64,000 nucleotides of DNA from CAMDPA01 sp963825625 (GTDB lineage Bacteria; Pseudomonadota; Alphaproteobacteria; Rhizobiales; Hyphomicrobiaceae), in the NCBI GenBank assembly GCA_963825625.1, contig CAWGUF010000009.1, positions 1-64,000 of the forward strand. Reading direction: 5' to 3'. The notes under the pieces are model-generated. The model had not been told where the DNA came from and did no database searches. It saw only the letters and a list, made by a program, of their open reading frames with translations. Numbering within the stretch: position 1 is the first letter of the stretch; each line of letters starts with the position of its first letter. A program made the translations under genes and the position numbers. Below are positions 45,706 through 55,860 of this stretch, piece after piece.

Positions 45706-47199
45706 TTGGGGCTTCCTTTCGGGCGCTATTTGGCCAGGACCATTCGGGGCGACTGCCTCAGCTGGGCTGACTGCGGTGGTGGCGTGCTCAAGATAGGCGA
45801 TCAGCTCGCGCCGCAACCGGTCATCGGTGATCTTCTGCAGCGGCATCTTCGAGCCTGGTGTGAAGTGGTCGGGGCCGAGCGCGAACAACTTGCCGATCGT
45901 ATCGGCGTTCCAGACGATATCGGACTGCGCCAGGGCGGGCGAATATGCGTATCCGGGCACCGTGCCTGCCTTGCGCCCAAAAACCTTGTACAGGGTCGGG
46001 CCTGCCCTGTTCGCGCCGTCTCGCGTCAGGGTGTGACAGACGCTGCACTTGCGAGCAAACTGGCGTTCGCCTTCCGAGAGGCCTGCGTCGAGCTGAAAGC
46101 GGCGCGGAAATTCACTTTCGATCGGCTGCACGGGCTGGCGTGGAGAAATCTTCCAGAGCGTCGCGAAGTCGTCGAGGCCTGCGTAATAGAGCGCGGTGCC
46201 GTCTGCGACGAAGGTCAATGCCCAGATCGGGCCATACGGGTTGCGGTATTCCTCGATCGGCTTCCAGTCGTCCTGGCGATAGACCCGGATGATGCCGTCT
46301 GCGCCGCCGGTGGCGATGAGGCCGGGCTTGGCAATGGCGGCGAGGGAGAGCACGGGACGCTGATGCGACGGGAGCTCGGCAATCAGGCTCCCGGTTGCGG
46401 CGTCGAGCACGCCGGCGGCCCCGTTCAACGCGCCAAACACGAGCCTGCGTCCGCCAGAGATGGACTGCAAGACGTTGACGCCCCAGCCGTGCTTCAGCAA
46501 CGGGCGCTGATATGCACCCGCTGCTGCAGTCCAGGATACGATCGTGCCATCGTAACCGGCGGTGAACACCCGGCTGGCGTCGGCTGAGAACGCGACCGCG
46601 TTGACGGGGCCTTTGTGCCCCTTGAGCACTGGGCCGGGCTGCAGCGTGTCGAGGTGCCAGAGGCGTGCGGTGCCATCCCAGGACGCACTGGCAGCCAGGC
46701 TGCCGTCGGTTGAAACTGCGAGTGCGTTGATCTTTCCGGCGTGGCCGGTGAAGCTGTGAACCAAGTTGCCGGTTGTCAGGTCCCAGAGCCGGATCTGGGT
46801 GTCGTCGCCGGCAGTGAGAGCCTGCTTGCTTCCGGGCAGAAAGGCCACCGCGTTGACAGCGCCGTCATGGCGATCGAGGCGCAGGACCATGCGGGGCTTG
46901 TCGCCGCCAAGATCCCAAAGCATCGCCGCGTAGTCGAAGCTGCCCGTCATGACCCGGCGTGCCGTGGCGTCGCTTTGCACCGCCTTGATCGGTCCGCCGT
47001 GTCCGGTGAGGCTATCACTGGTGGCGGTTCGCCTGGGTCTGGGTTGCGGTTTGGCGCGGTTGTCCGTGCTTGCGGCGCAGCCGGCTGCCGGCGGGGTGGA
47101 GGCCTGTGCCTGCGCGTCGCCGGCCGCGAGCAGGCCAGCTGTCATGCCGGCTCCTGCCATAGCGGGGATCAGCCAGCGCATTTTCTGCCACGGAGGCAT
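45580..47199 (-). CDS. WD40 beta-propeller fused to a c-type cytochrome, periplasmic
   Basis: The precursor starts MPPWQKMRWLIPAMAGAGMT with a signal peptide cleaved near AQAQA. A seven-bladed WD40 propeller follows (for example TQIRLWDLTTGNLVHSFTGH and GKINALAVSTDGSLAASASW), then one heme-binding domain with KCSVCHTLTRDGANRAGPTL and a Met ligand in PGSKMPLQKI. It is the expected electron acceptor or scaffold of the adjacent formate dehydrogenase. The frame as read joins a separate 41-residue frame (45580-45705) without a stop; an indel hiding a stop near 45728 is possible. Confidence 0.8.
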   Translation of the reverse strand: MPPWQKMRWLIPAMAGAGMTAGLLAAGDAQAQASTPPAAGCAASTDNRAKPQPRPRRTATSDSLTGHGGPIKAVQSDATARRVMTGSFDYAAMLWDLGGDKPRMVLRLDRHDGAVNAVAFLPGSKQALTAGDDTQIRLWDLTTGNLVHSFTGHAGKINALAVSTDGSLAASASWDGTARLWHLDTLQPGPVLKGHKGPVNAVAFSADASRVFTAGYDGTIVSWTAAAGAYQRPLLKHGWGVNVLQSISGGRRLVFGALNGAAGVLDAATGSLIAELPSHQRPVLSLAAIAKPGLIATGGADGIIRVYRQDDWKPIEEYRNPYGPIWALTFVADGTALYYAGLDDFATLWKISPRQPVQPIESEFPRRFQLDAGLSEGERQFARKCSVCHTLTRDGANRAGPTLYKVFGRKAGTVPGYAYSPALAQSDIVWNADTIGKLFALGPDHFTPGSKMPLQKITDDRLRRELIAYLEHATTAVSPAEAVAPNGPGQIAPERKPQMKAFTLAMVALIGITLVSVAGLGLFTTSAEDAYVIKSNVRR

Positions 47200-47219
47200 G
47201 GCACGGATCCGCGGATACG

Positions 47220-48390
47220 CTATTCGGCTGGTGCGGGCTGGCCCGCCGGCTGCGAGGTTGGCGATTGCCAAGCTCCTGCTCGGCCCACAAGCTGTGGTGC
47301 TCCTTGGCCCAATTGACGTCGACCTCGCCGCTGCCCATGGCATCGAATGCGCCCTGCATGCCGAGCGTGCCGATGTAGATGTGGGCGATGATCACGGTCG
47401 TCAGGAACAGCGCGATGATACGAGTGCCACGTGGTGGCGTACTGCATCTCCTGCAACGGGCGACAATTCAGTCGGCAGGCCGAAGCCGAAGATGTTCATT
47501 ATGCCGAACGTCTTGGCGAACATCGCCGTCTGGAACGGGAACATCAGGGCGATACCCGACAGGCTGATGGACAGGCCGCCGAGCATGACCAGCCAGAACA
47601 GTATCTTCTGGCCGGCATTGAATTTCCATGCCGGCGGGTGGACGACCGCGGCCGAACATGCCGCCGCCCATCGCCAACCACTTCGAAGTCGGTGCACGTT
47701 GGGAAGTTGTGGCGCAGCCAGAGCACGAATGTCAGCAGCAAGACCGATCATGAAGGCGAAGGCGACGTAGTTGTGCACCCATTTGCCGGCGATGGTCAGA
47801 GCTGCGAATGGCTCCTTGCCGATGATCGGCAGGATCACATAGCGGCCGTAGAGGATGTTGAGGCCGGTGAGCGCGAGCAGGATGAACGAGCCGGCGAGCA
47901 ACCAATGTCCGATGCGCTCCAGCTCGTTGAAGCGGACGATGGTGCGTCCCGACCAGCCGTGCTCGATCTCGATGCGACCGCGGATCAGGAAGAACACGGC
48001 CAGCAAGGCGATCATGCCGCCCATGGCCCATGCGCCATAGGTCTGCAGCGGGCCGTTGCGCAGGTTGCGCCAGATCTCGCCATCGGACTGGACAAGCTGA
48101 CCGGCCATCTTGTCGGGGATCGAGACGTTGCCGACGATGCCCTTGCGGACGTTGCGCCACATCTCGGTGTCGTAGATTGCACCCTTGCCTTCGGTCGGGT
48201 TGGCAGGCGGCGGGGTTGAATTCACGGTTGCACCGGCTGGCGGGCGGACGCTGGAGGGCAGTCCCTGTTGCGGTGGTGGGGGCGTTGCAGACTGGACCGC
48301 ATTATCCGGCGGGCGTACGGAGGATCCTTGCTGGGCGGAGGCGTGTTGCTGGGCGAGCATCAGCATCATGGCGATAGCGGCAAGCAGCAT
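47220..48390 (-). CDS. fdhC: Formate dehydrogenase cytochrome b556 (gamma) subunit, several frameshifts
   Basis: Inner-membrane diheme subunit that passes electrons from FdhAB to quinone. After a signal-like N-terminus (LLAAIAMMLMLAQQHASAQQ) and a Pro-rich linker come KGAIYDTEMWRNVRKGIVGN, then the FdhI domain: RFNELERIGHWLLAGSFILL, GKWVHNYVAFAFMIG, ILFWLVMLGGLSISLSGIAL and AHIYIGTLGMQGAFDAMGSG, with histidines for heme. Breaks near 47745, 47680, 47645, 47455, 47420 and 47255 must be repaired. The last frame ends near 47220 (PAPAE). The N-terminal extension with a periplasmic segment is typical of this FDH type. Confidence 0.85.
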
Positions 48391-48537
48391 CGTCGCCGTC
48401 AGCCACCAGCTGCGTGCAGTCTTGGTGGCTCTGAAGCCACGCGGGTGACTGCCGTAGCTCCTACCCTTCCAGCGCTCATCGCAGGTTCCTCCAATCGGGT
48501 ATCGAGGTGGCGGGCGGAGCCCGCGAGGTCTGGGCTG

Positions 48538-48749
48538 TCAACGGCCTTGTTCCGCACGCTCACGCAACTGCTTACGTTGTGATTCGCTCAGTGGCTGATC
48601 CTGTGCCCCGCCGTACTGGCCGGGTTGAACTGCAGAGGCCGGTTCTGCTCATCCGACCGGCACCCCGTCAGCGCCAATGCGCTCCAGGCCGTCAGTACGA
48701 GCGTTGCTGCGGCCAGCGGCAGCCGCCTGATAGTGCGGTCGGTTTGCAT
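48538..48749 (-). CDS. Small lipoprotein of the FDH cluster (one frameshift)
   Basis: The N-terminus MQTDRTIRRLPLAAATLVLT is followed by a lipobox (LALTGC), so a diacylated lipoprotein is predicted. The frame shifts near 48620; after CRSDEQNRPLQFNPG the coding-like continuation is QYGGAQDQPLSESQRKQLRE, ending at TGA 48538-48540. Total about 70 residues. It lies between fdhB and fdhC. The family is not recognised. Confidence 0.5.
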
Positions 48750-48921
48750 CGGTGGAGGATCTCTCCCAAACAAGTTGGCTGGCCGCATGCATTCGAAGGT
48801 GCCGGAGCGCGACACGGGACGGCATTGCCGCCCCGTGTCGCAATTCACGTGCATGATCGGGCCAGTCAGGCATCGGCCAAACGGACAAGGCTCAGCCCCA
48901 GTCAGCCCCTGTTATCTCTTA

Positions 48922-49515
48922 TCAGCCCTTGGGGCCCGGGTAGGCTTTGCCCCATCCCCAGGCTCCGGAGCCGAAGCCGCGGGAGACGATACGTTCACGG
49001 TAGATGTTGGAGACGACGTCGCCGTCGCCGGCGAGCAGCGCCTTGGTCGAGCACATCTCGGCGCAGAGCGGGAGCTTGCCTTCGGCCAGCCGGTTGCGGC
49101 CGTACTTCTTGTACTCGGCGTCCGAGTTGTTGGCCTCCGGGCCACCGGCGCAGAAGGTGCACTTGTCCATCTTGCCGCGGCTGCCGAAGTTGGTGACCTG
49201 CGGGTACTGCGGTGCGCCGAACGGGCAGGCATAGAAGCAGTAGCCACAGCCGATGCACAGATCCTTGTTGTGCAGGACCACGCCTTCCTCGGTCTGGTAG
49301 AAGCAGTCGACCGGGCAGACGGCCATGCACGGCGCGTCGGAGCAGTGCATGCAGGCGACGGAGATCGAGCGCTCGCCGGGTTTGCCGTCATTGATGGTGA
49401 CGACGCGCCGGCGGTTCACGCCCCACGGCACCTCGTGCTCGTTCTTGCAGGCGGTGACGCAGGCGTTGCACTCGATGCAGCGCTCGGCGTCGCAGAGAAA
49501 CTTCATTCGTGCCAT
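48922..49515 (-). CDS. fdhB: Formate dehydrogenase iron-sulfur (beta) subunit
   Basis: A 197-residue ferredoxin-type subunit with four [4Fe-4S] motifs: CIECNACVTACKNEH, CMHCSDAPCMAVCPVD, CIGCGYCFYACPFGAP and the split CTFCAGGP...CAEMCSTKAL. This is the electron wire between FdhA and FdhC. It is intact, unlike its neighbours. It follows fdhA by 17 bases. Confidence 0.92.
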   Translation of the reverse strand: MARMKFLCDAERCIECNACVTACKNEHEVPWGVNRRRVVTINDGKPGERSISVACMHCSDAPCMAVCPVDCFYQTEEGVVLHNKDLCIGCGYCFYACPFGAPQYPQVTNFGSRGKMDKCTFCAGGPEANNSDAEYKKYGRNRLAEGKLPLCAEMCSTKALLAGDGDVVSNIYRERIVSRGFGSGAWGWGKAYPGPKG

Positions 49516-49532
49516 TGCTCAGGCCCTTTCCT

Positions 49533-52484
49533 TCAAGCCCGCGAGATCTTGCAGAGCGTCGTCTTGGTTTCCTGCATCTGGGTGACGACGTCGTAGCCGT
49601 ACGTCTGCGCAGTGTTGGAAGCCTCGCCGAGAACATAGGGGTCGGCGCCTTGCGGGTATTTCGACCGCTGGTCCTTGCCCTGGAAGTGGCCGCCGAAGTG
49701 GAACGGCATGAAGGCAACGCCCTTGCCGACCCGCTCGGTCACCATTGCCATGACCTTGACCTTGGCCTTCTCAGGTCCCTCGACCCAGACGGTCTGGCCG
49801 TCGCGGATGCCGAGGTTATTGGCATCCGTCGGATTGATTTCGACGAACATGTTCTGCTGCAGCTCGGCCAGCCACGGGTTGGACCGGCTCTCGTCGCCAC
49901 CGCCCTCGTACTCCACAAGACGTCCCGACGTCAGAATGATCGGGATAGTCCTTTGAGAAGTCCTTCTTCTGGATCGACTCGTAGAGCGTCGGCAGACGGT
50001 GATGCTTGCGGTCCTTGTAGGTTGCGTACTTGTCGAGCAGATCGCGGCGCGGCGTGTAGAGCGGCTCGCGATGCAGCGGCACAGGGTCCGGGAACGTCCA
50101 GACGACGGTGCGGGCCTTGGCGTTACCGAACGGTGCGCAACCGTGCGCGATCGCAACACGCTGGATGCCGCCGGAAAGGTCGGTCTTCCAGTTGACGGTG
50201 CCGACCTTCTCCGGCGCGTTGCTGCCGGCGACCTTCTCGATCGATGCGCGTTCCGCGGCTGTCAGGTCCTTGTCCCAGCCCAGCTTCATCAGCATGGCCA
50301 TGGTGAACTCCGGGTAGCCGTCCTTGATCTCGGAGCCGGCCGAATAGGAGCCGACCGCAAGCATGTTGTCGTCGACCGGGTTGCCCTTCGCGTACTGCTT
50401 TGGCGCGGTGACGCCGAAGCGAGCGCGGAAGGTGAGGCCGCCTTCGGCGACCGGCATCGATGTATCGTAGAGGTTGGGGGTGCCCGGATGGCCCTTCTTG
50501 CCGCCGGGGAGCGCCATGTCCGCGGTGCCCCAGGACGGCCACGGCAGGCCGTAGTAGTCGCCGTCGCAGGGGCCGCCGTTCGCCTTCAGCGAGGTGCTTG
50601 TCGAAGGTGTGCTGGTTGGCCATGTGCAGCTTCAGCCGCTCGGGCGACTGGCCGGTGTAGCCGATGGTCCACATGCCGCGATTGAACTCGCGGGTGATGT
50701 CCTCGACCAGCGGCTCGTCCTTCTCGACCTTGATGTGCTTGAACATCTCCTTGTCGAAGCCGAACTTCTTGGCGAACTTGTACATGATGGTGTGGTCGGG
50801 CAGCGCCTCGAAGAACGGGCCGAACACCTTCTCGCGCCATTGCAGGGAGCGGTTGGAGGCGGTGACCGAGCCGTAGGTCTCGAACTGCGTTGCTGCGGGG
50901 AGCAGGTAGACGCCGTCCTTGCGGTCCGGCATCACTGCCGACATGGTCGGGTAGGGATCGATGACGACCATCAGGTCGAGCTTCTCCATCGCCTTCTTCA
51001 TGTCCGGCAGGCGGGTCTGCGAGTTCGGTGCGTGGCCCCAGAACACCATCGCCTTGATGTTGTCGGACTGGGCGACGTTGGCCTTGTCCTCCAGCACGCC
51101 GTCGATACCAGCGGCTCACCGGGATGCCCGGCTTGGTCATGATGGCCTTGTCCTTGAAGCGGCTCACCAGATAGTCGTAGCTGACGTCCCAGACGCGGGC
51201 CCAGTGCTTCCAGGATCCTTCCGCGAGGCCGTAGTAGCCGGGCAGGGTGTCCATCAGAACGCCGAGGTCGGTGGCGCCCTGCACGTTGTCGTGGCCGCGG
51301 AAGATGTTGGCGCCGCCGCCGGACACGCCGATGTTGCCCAGCGCGAGTTGCAGGATGCAGTAGGCGCGGGTGTTGTTGTTGCCGTTGGTGTGCTGGGTGC
51401 CGCCCATGCACCAGATGATGGTGCCCGGCTTGTTGGTTGCCATCGTGCGGGCGACGCGGCGCAGCTGGGCGCCGGGCACGCCGGTGACGCGCTCGGGTTT
51501 CCTCAGGCGTCCATTTCTTCACTTCCTCGCGGATGAAGTCCATGCCCCAAACGCGCTGGCGGATGTACTCCTTGTCCTCCCAGCCGTTCTCGAAGATGTG
51601 ATAGAGGATGCCCCAGATCAGCGCGACGTCGGTGCCCGGGCGGAAGCGAACGTACTCGTTGGCGTGGGCGGCGGTGCGGGTGAAGCGCGGATCGAGCACG
51701 ATCAGCTTGGAGCTGTTCTGCTCCTTGGCCTTCAGGATGTGCAGCAACGAGACCGGGATGGGCCTCGGACGGGTTGCCGCCGATCAGGAAGATCGCCTTC
51801 GACTTGTGGATGTCGTTGTAGGAGTTCGTCATCGCGCCATACCCCCACGTGTTCGCCACGCCGGCGACCGTGGTGGAGTGGCAAATGCGGGCCTGATGGT
51901 CGATGTTGTTGGTGCCCCAGAAGGCAGCGAACTTGCGCATCAGGTAGGCTTGCTCATTGGAATGCTTGGCGGAGCCCAGCCAGTAGACGCTATCGGGACC
52001 CGACGCCTTGCGGATCTCCAGCATCTTGTCGCCGATCTCGTTGATGGCGGTCTCCCAGGAGACTTTGGTCCACTTTGCCGTCCTTCAGTTTCATCGGGTA
52101 CTTGAGCCGCCGCTCGCCGTGCGCGTGCTCGCGGACCGATGCTCCCTTGGCGCAATGGGCGCCGAGATTGAACGGGCTGTCGAATCCGGGCTCCTGGCCG
52201 ACCCAGACGCCGTTTTGCACCTCGGCCAGCACCGTGCAGCCGACAGAGCAATGGGTGCAAACGGACTTCTTGATCTCAACCTTGCCGCCGGAGGCGGCGC
52301 CGGAGGCTGCCTCTGCCTTGCCAATGCGGCCGCCAGTGAAGGTGCTTGCAGCGGCCAGGCCGCCGACGGTGAGACCTGAATTGCGCAGGAAGGCGCGACG
52401 ATCGACCGTGCCGGCCCCGTTCTCCTGCAAACCGGCTGTAAAGCGCGCGGCGCGTGCGGTGCCGGCGGTCTTTCTCTTCAGCAT
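49533..52484 (-). CDS. fdhA: Formate dehydrogenase catalytic (alpha) subunit, Mo/W-bis-MGD, TAT-exported, several frameshifts
   Basis: Oxidises formate to CO2 with a bis-MGD cofactor. The TAT signal is DRRAFLRNSGLTVGGLAAAS. The Fe-S domain has CTHCSVGCTVLAEVQNG with HCAKGASVREHAHGERR. The active-site segment is ARICHSTTVAGVANTWGYGA, with Cys where some homologues have selenocysteine, so no SECIS is needed. MFIGGNPSEAHP-like and GHDNVQGATDLGVLMDTLPG segments follow. At least six breaks (near 52068, 51770, 51505, 51105, 50590, 49945) must be repaired to give about 980 residues. The start is ATG 52482-52484. Confidence 0.9.
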
Positions 52485-52570
52485 GATGCTCGTCCTCGAT
52501 GAAGTACCGTCTTGGTCGCGGCGGGTGGATCCCGGTCAACGGGCAGCGCACCGGCGGGCGAATATCTCGG

Positions 52571-52774
52571 TCAGAACTTTGCGAGATCGTAGTAGGTCTT
52601 GACGTGCTCGGTCTCGCGGTAGTGCCCATCCTGGCTTGGCGGCTGCTGGTCGCCGGTGGCGGCAGCAACGGGGCTCACGGTCAACGCGGCAGCGGCGCCG
52701 CCGACCGTTCCCGAGCCGACGAGCTTGAGGAAGCCGCGGCGGTCGGTGCTCTTATCCTGCTTCGAACCCTGCAT
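52571..52774 (-). CDS. FdhX-type TAT-signal small protein of formate dehydrogenase
   Basis: A 67-residue protein whose N-terminal half is a TAT signal (TDRRGFLKLVGSGTVGGAAA) and whose end (YRETEHVKTYYDLAKF) is the signature of the formate-dehydrogenase-region TAT-target family. It lies immediately before fdhA in the minus-strand operon, as in other alphaproteobacteria. The start at MQGSKQDKST is set by the family length. Function unknown, perhaps an export or assembly chaperone. Confidence 0.85.
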   Translation of the reverse strand: MQGSKQDKSTDRRGFLKLVGSGTVGGAAAALTVSPVAAATGDQQPPSQDGHYRETEHVKTYYDLAKF

Positions 52775-52836
52775 TGGAGTCCTCCTTCCTTTATTTCCCA
52801 ACGACCGGGGCCATGCCCGTTGGCCGCAATTGCTCA

Positions 52837-53469
52837 TCAACTCATGGCAAACGCTTCGTTCTCGATGTCCATGAACATCCGTCCCACCGCACCGACCGCG
52901 GCGTAAAACCCAGAGGTGCGATTGCGCTCGAGATCGGTAAAGAAGTGGGTGGCCCAAGGCGCCACGTGTGCCTCGAAGAATGCCCGTTGGCGCTCGGTGG
53001 TCAGAGGAACGCCGTGGCCGCCGTCGATGAAGCCGGCCATCAACTCGAGCTCGGATGAGATATGGTCTTCAGGCTCGCATGTCTGATCGGTGCGGGCGAG
53101 GCCGAGATCGGCCATGTCCTGACGCAAGCGGGCCAGCGGCTTCTCGTGCAGGAACCCGGTCATGTAATAGCTGCCGTATGGAATCAACTCGCCGCGACCG
53201 AGGCCGATGAAGAGCGTTTGGTACTGTTCGGCAAGACTTGATGCGTTGGCCTCGGCTGCCCGGTCCGCGAGAGCAGCCACCGTCTCGCCAAACGGCGTCG
53301 TACCACCGCGCAGAGATGCCGTCCGGGCCAACGTCTCAGAATTCGGGGGGGTTGTCAGAAGGCATGCGATCAGGCGGTAGATGCCGGCGCGAGCCACATC
53401 TTCCTCTGCCGGTTCCGGCCTGCTGGACATCTTGGCTGCAGGAGCAGCGGTCAAGACAATACCTCCCAA
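52837..53469 (-). CDS. TorD/DmsD-family molecular chaperone for formate dehydrogenase
   Basis: A 210-residue all-helical cytoplasmic chaperone of the TorD/Nar-D superfamily. GIYRLIACLLTTPPNSETLA, LAEQYQTLFIGLGRGELIPY, then EPEDHISSELELMAGFI and APWATHFFTDLERNRTSGFY match it. It proofreads folding and cofactor loading before TAT export, here of FdhA and possibly the TAT small protein. It is the first gene of the fdh unit (chaperone-fdhX-fdhA-fdhB). The start may be 53469 or MSSRPEPAEED at 53430. Confidence 0.85.
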   Translation of the reverse strand: MGGIVLTAAPAAKMSSRPEPAEEDVARAGIYRLIACLLTTPPNSETLARTASLRGGTTPFGETVAALADRAAEANASSLAEQYQTLFIGLGRGELIPYGSYYMTGFLHEKPLARLRQDMADLGLARTDQTCEPEDHISSELELMAGFIDGGHGVPLTTERQRAFFEAHVAPWATHFFTDLERNRTSGFYAAVGAVGRMFMDIENEAFAMS

Positions 53470-53846
53470 CTGCGGCGTTCGTTGTTCTCTCGGCCTTCGT
53501 TATCAGGGCCTTCGCAGTGCTGTGTGGTGTGCGCCTGAAGAAGGGCCAGTATGACCTCGCGCTGATGGCCAGCGCGGTGACGCCACAAGCCAGGATGCAG
53601 GCACCCTGCACACGTGAACGTATCATTGCCCGCCATCAGGGTGATAGGCAACTGGATTGGAATTAGAATAACAAGAGTGTGAAACTGGACGTTGCTGATC
53701 ATTCCTGCAAATTTCGCGAAGAAGTGCGACTTGGGGAATTTATGCACCTGGTGTCATAATTTTGCAGTCATCTGTAGTGGCGCGATGTCTGCTTATCGTT
53801 CTTATACTTTAGTATGCGTTCTGCGGTTGCATCGCGGGTTTGCAAC
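53470..53846. promoter_or_regulatory. Intergenic region upstream of the fdh unit; no gene seen
   Basis: 377 bases between the start of the TorD-like gene and the 3' end of the multicopper oxidase, both on the minus strand. It is lower in GC than its flanks, especially 53690-53830, consistent with a promoter region. Short frames on both strands lack start signals and recognisable composition. No clear hairpin terminator for the oxidase gene was found. Confidence 0.4.
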
Positions 53847-55303
53847 TCACGTGACCCGAACCACCCCCATCATGCCGCTCATCTGATGCTCCAGAACGTG
53901 GCAATGGAACATCCAGTCACCTGGGTTATCGGCAACGAATGCGATCTCGACCGTGTCGCGCGGCTCGAGCAGAACGGTATCGCGCCACTCGCTTCTAGGC
54001 AGCGGAGCGCCATTACGGCTGACGACCTGAAAGGCATATCCGTGCAGGTGCATGGGGTGGGCCCACGCCGTTTCGTTGACCAGGGAGAACACAGCGGTCC
54101 GGCCACGGGGAATTGTTGCCAGCGGCACCATGTGATGGCCGTCCGCGGCAATGCCGTTCAAGAACCAGAATTTGCCGGCCCGCATGTTGGCCATCATCTG
54201 GGGTGACGGGCGTACTGGCATCATCATGCCGCCTGCGAGGCGGATCTCGTGACGGATGGCGGCGGCGAGGTCAGGCTTGGGCAGCGGGTTCGGCGGCAGG
54301 TCGATGGCAGTCTCGGGCGGCCTCGCGCGCAACGGCTGGTCGGCATAGGCAAGCTCGACAAAATGGTAGGATTGGCGGCGATAGTAGCCATCGATCACGC
54401 GGTGGCTCGAGCCTGGGCTGCCAGTCATGTCCAAGATGATGTCGGCACGCATGGCGGGGCCGAGGACGATGCGACCGCCATCAGGCGCGTGGGGGGAGAT
54501 GGGTTGACCGTCGACGGCTATCACCGTCGGGGTGTGGTTTTCGAACTCGAGGCCGAAAATGCGCGCGTTGGAGGCGTTGATCAGGCGAAGGCGCACGCGT
54601 TCGCCGGCGCGCACAGGCAGCTTTTCGGGGATCGAACCGTTCATGGTCACGGTATTGCCGATGCGACCAGCGTGGCTCATGTCATGCGGGTTGGCAAAGC
54701 CGGCGAGAATGCGGGCCTCGCGGTCAAGGCGCCAGTCGCTCAGCACCCAGACCAGGTCGCGATCGACGACTGGGGGATTGGGTTCCTCCACGATCAGGGG
54801 ACCGGAGAGCCCTCTGCCGACCTGCTCTGAGCTGTTCTGGTGGGGATGGTACCAATACGTGCCGGCGTCGGGCAGCGCAAAAGAGTAGCGGAAGCTTTGA
54901 CCAGGCTCCACAGGCGGCTGGGTGAGGTGAGGAACGCCGTCCATGGCGTTGGGAAGGCGAATGCCGTGCCAATGCACCGTGGAGGCTTCGGGCAGCTGGT
55001 TGCGGAACTCGATGTCGAGGGTGTCGCCCTGGCGGAAGCGCAGCTCTGGTCCGGGTAGAATTCGTTATAAGCCCATACCTCGGTATCGGGATGCGGCGCC
55101 CCGACCAGTGGCAACCGTGTCGGCGATGCTATCAGGGTCGCAGGGCGGGGCGGGCGGCGCGTTGGCGGGGACCTCGCAAGGACCGCCGGACAGCCGGCCA
55201 CAGCCACGGCGGCGGAGGCGATGCCGGCAAGGACGGCTCGACGGTCCGGCCTGCAGGCTGCGAGCTGGGGAGGGAAGCACTTGTCTTGGCGATGGTCGGA
55301 CAT
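53847..55303 (-). CDS. Multicopper oxidase, TAT-exported (one frameshift)
   Basis: A three-domain multicopper oxidase of the CueO/CopA/laccase group. The TAT-like N-terminus reads DRRAVLAGIASAAVAVAG; copper-ligand motifs are VHWHGIRLPNAMDGV, YWYHPHQNSSEQ, HPMHLHGYAFQVVS and the type 1 site HCHVLEHQMSGMMG. A break near 55055 separates EVWAYNEFYPD from the oxidase domain. The methionine-rich MMMPVRPSPQMMANMRAG insert suggests cuprous-ion oxidation. The start at MSDHRQDK (55303) follows an upstream ATG at 55330; either is possible. Confidence 0.87.
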
Positions 55304-55350
55304 GCCCGGCTCCTCATCATTGGTGAGCACAGGCGTGTTCTATGCCCGGC

Positions 55351-55860
55351 TCAGCCTGTCGCCGCCTTGTTTCGCATATCATTCGCCGCCTGCATAACGG
55401 CCTTGATCAAACCATCGTAGCCGGTACAGCGGCATAGATGACCGCCCAGAACCTCCTTCACCTCATCAAGTGTCGGATCAGGCTTGCGCTTCAGGAAGTC
55501 GGTGAACGACATCAGAATGCCCGGGGTGCAGAAGCCGCACTGCAGGGCATGGTTGTCGCGCATGGCGGATTGCAGTGCATTCAGCGTGCCGTCCGCGCTG
55601 GCCAGCGACTCGACCGTCTCGACCGATCGGCCTTCGACCTGCACTGCCAATGTCAGACAGCCGCGCTGGGCAATGCCGTCGACAAGCACGGTGCAGCAGC
55701 CGCACACGCCGTGCTCGCAGCCGACGTGGGTGCCGGTGAGGCCGATCTCGTGGCGCAGGAAGTCCGTCAGCAGCATGCGCGATTCGGCTTCGCCAGTAGT
55801 CTTGCGGCCATTGAATGTGAAGGTGACGCGGGATTTGGCGTCCTTGTTCAGGCGGCGCAT
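55351..55860 (-). CDS. Molybdenum hydroxylase [2Fe-2S] small subunit (CoxS/XdhS-like)
   Basis: A 169-residue subunit with two [2Fe-2S] clusters: the plant-type GTHVGCEHGVCGCCTVLVDG and the helical ALQCGFCTPGILMS with GGHLCRCTGYDGLI. It is the electron-transfer subunit of a xanthine-dehydrogenase/CO-dehydrogenase-family enzyme. The start at 55860 (MRRLNKDAKSR) overlaps the end of the FAD subunit by 13 bases, so the three genes are one operon. Confidence 0.92.
   Translation of the reverse strand: MRRLNKDAKSRVTFTFNGRKTTGEAESRMLLTDFLRHEIGLTGTHVGCEHGVCGCCTVLVDGIAQRGCLTLAVQVEGRSVETVESLASADGTLNALQSAMRDNHALQCGFCTPGILMSFTDFLKRKPDPTLDEVKEVLGGHLCRCTGYDGLIKAVMQAANDMRNKAATG

Noticed and set aside
51890..51960. 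Selenocysteine-containing FdhA
   Set aside because: The active-site codon in ARICHSTTVAG is for Cys, and there is no in-frame TGA at that position.
53451..53747. 98-residue minus-strand frame in the fdh upstream region
   Set aside because: No ribosome-binding site, and it overlaps the TorD-like start; it lies in AT-richer promoter-like sequence with no family resemblance.
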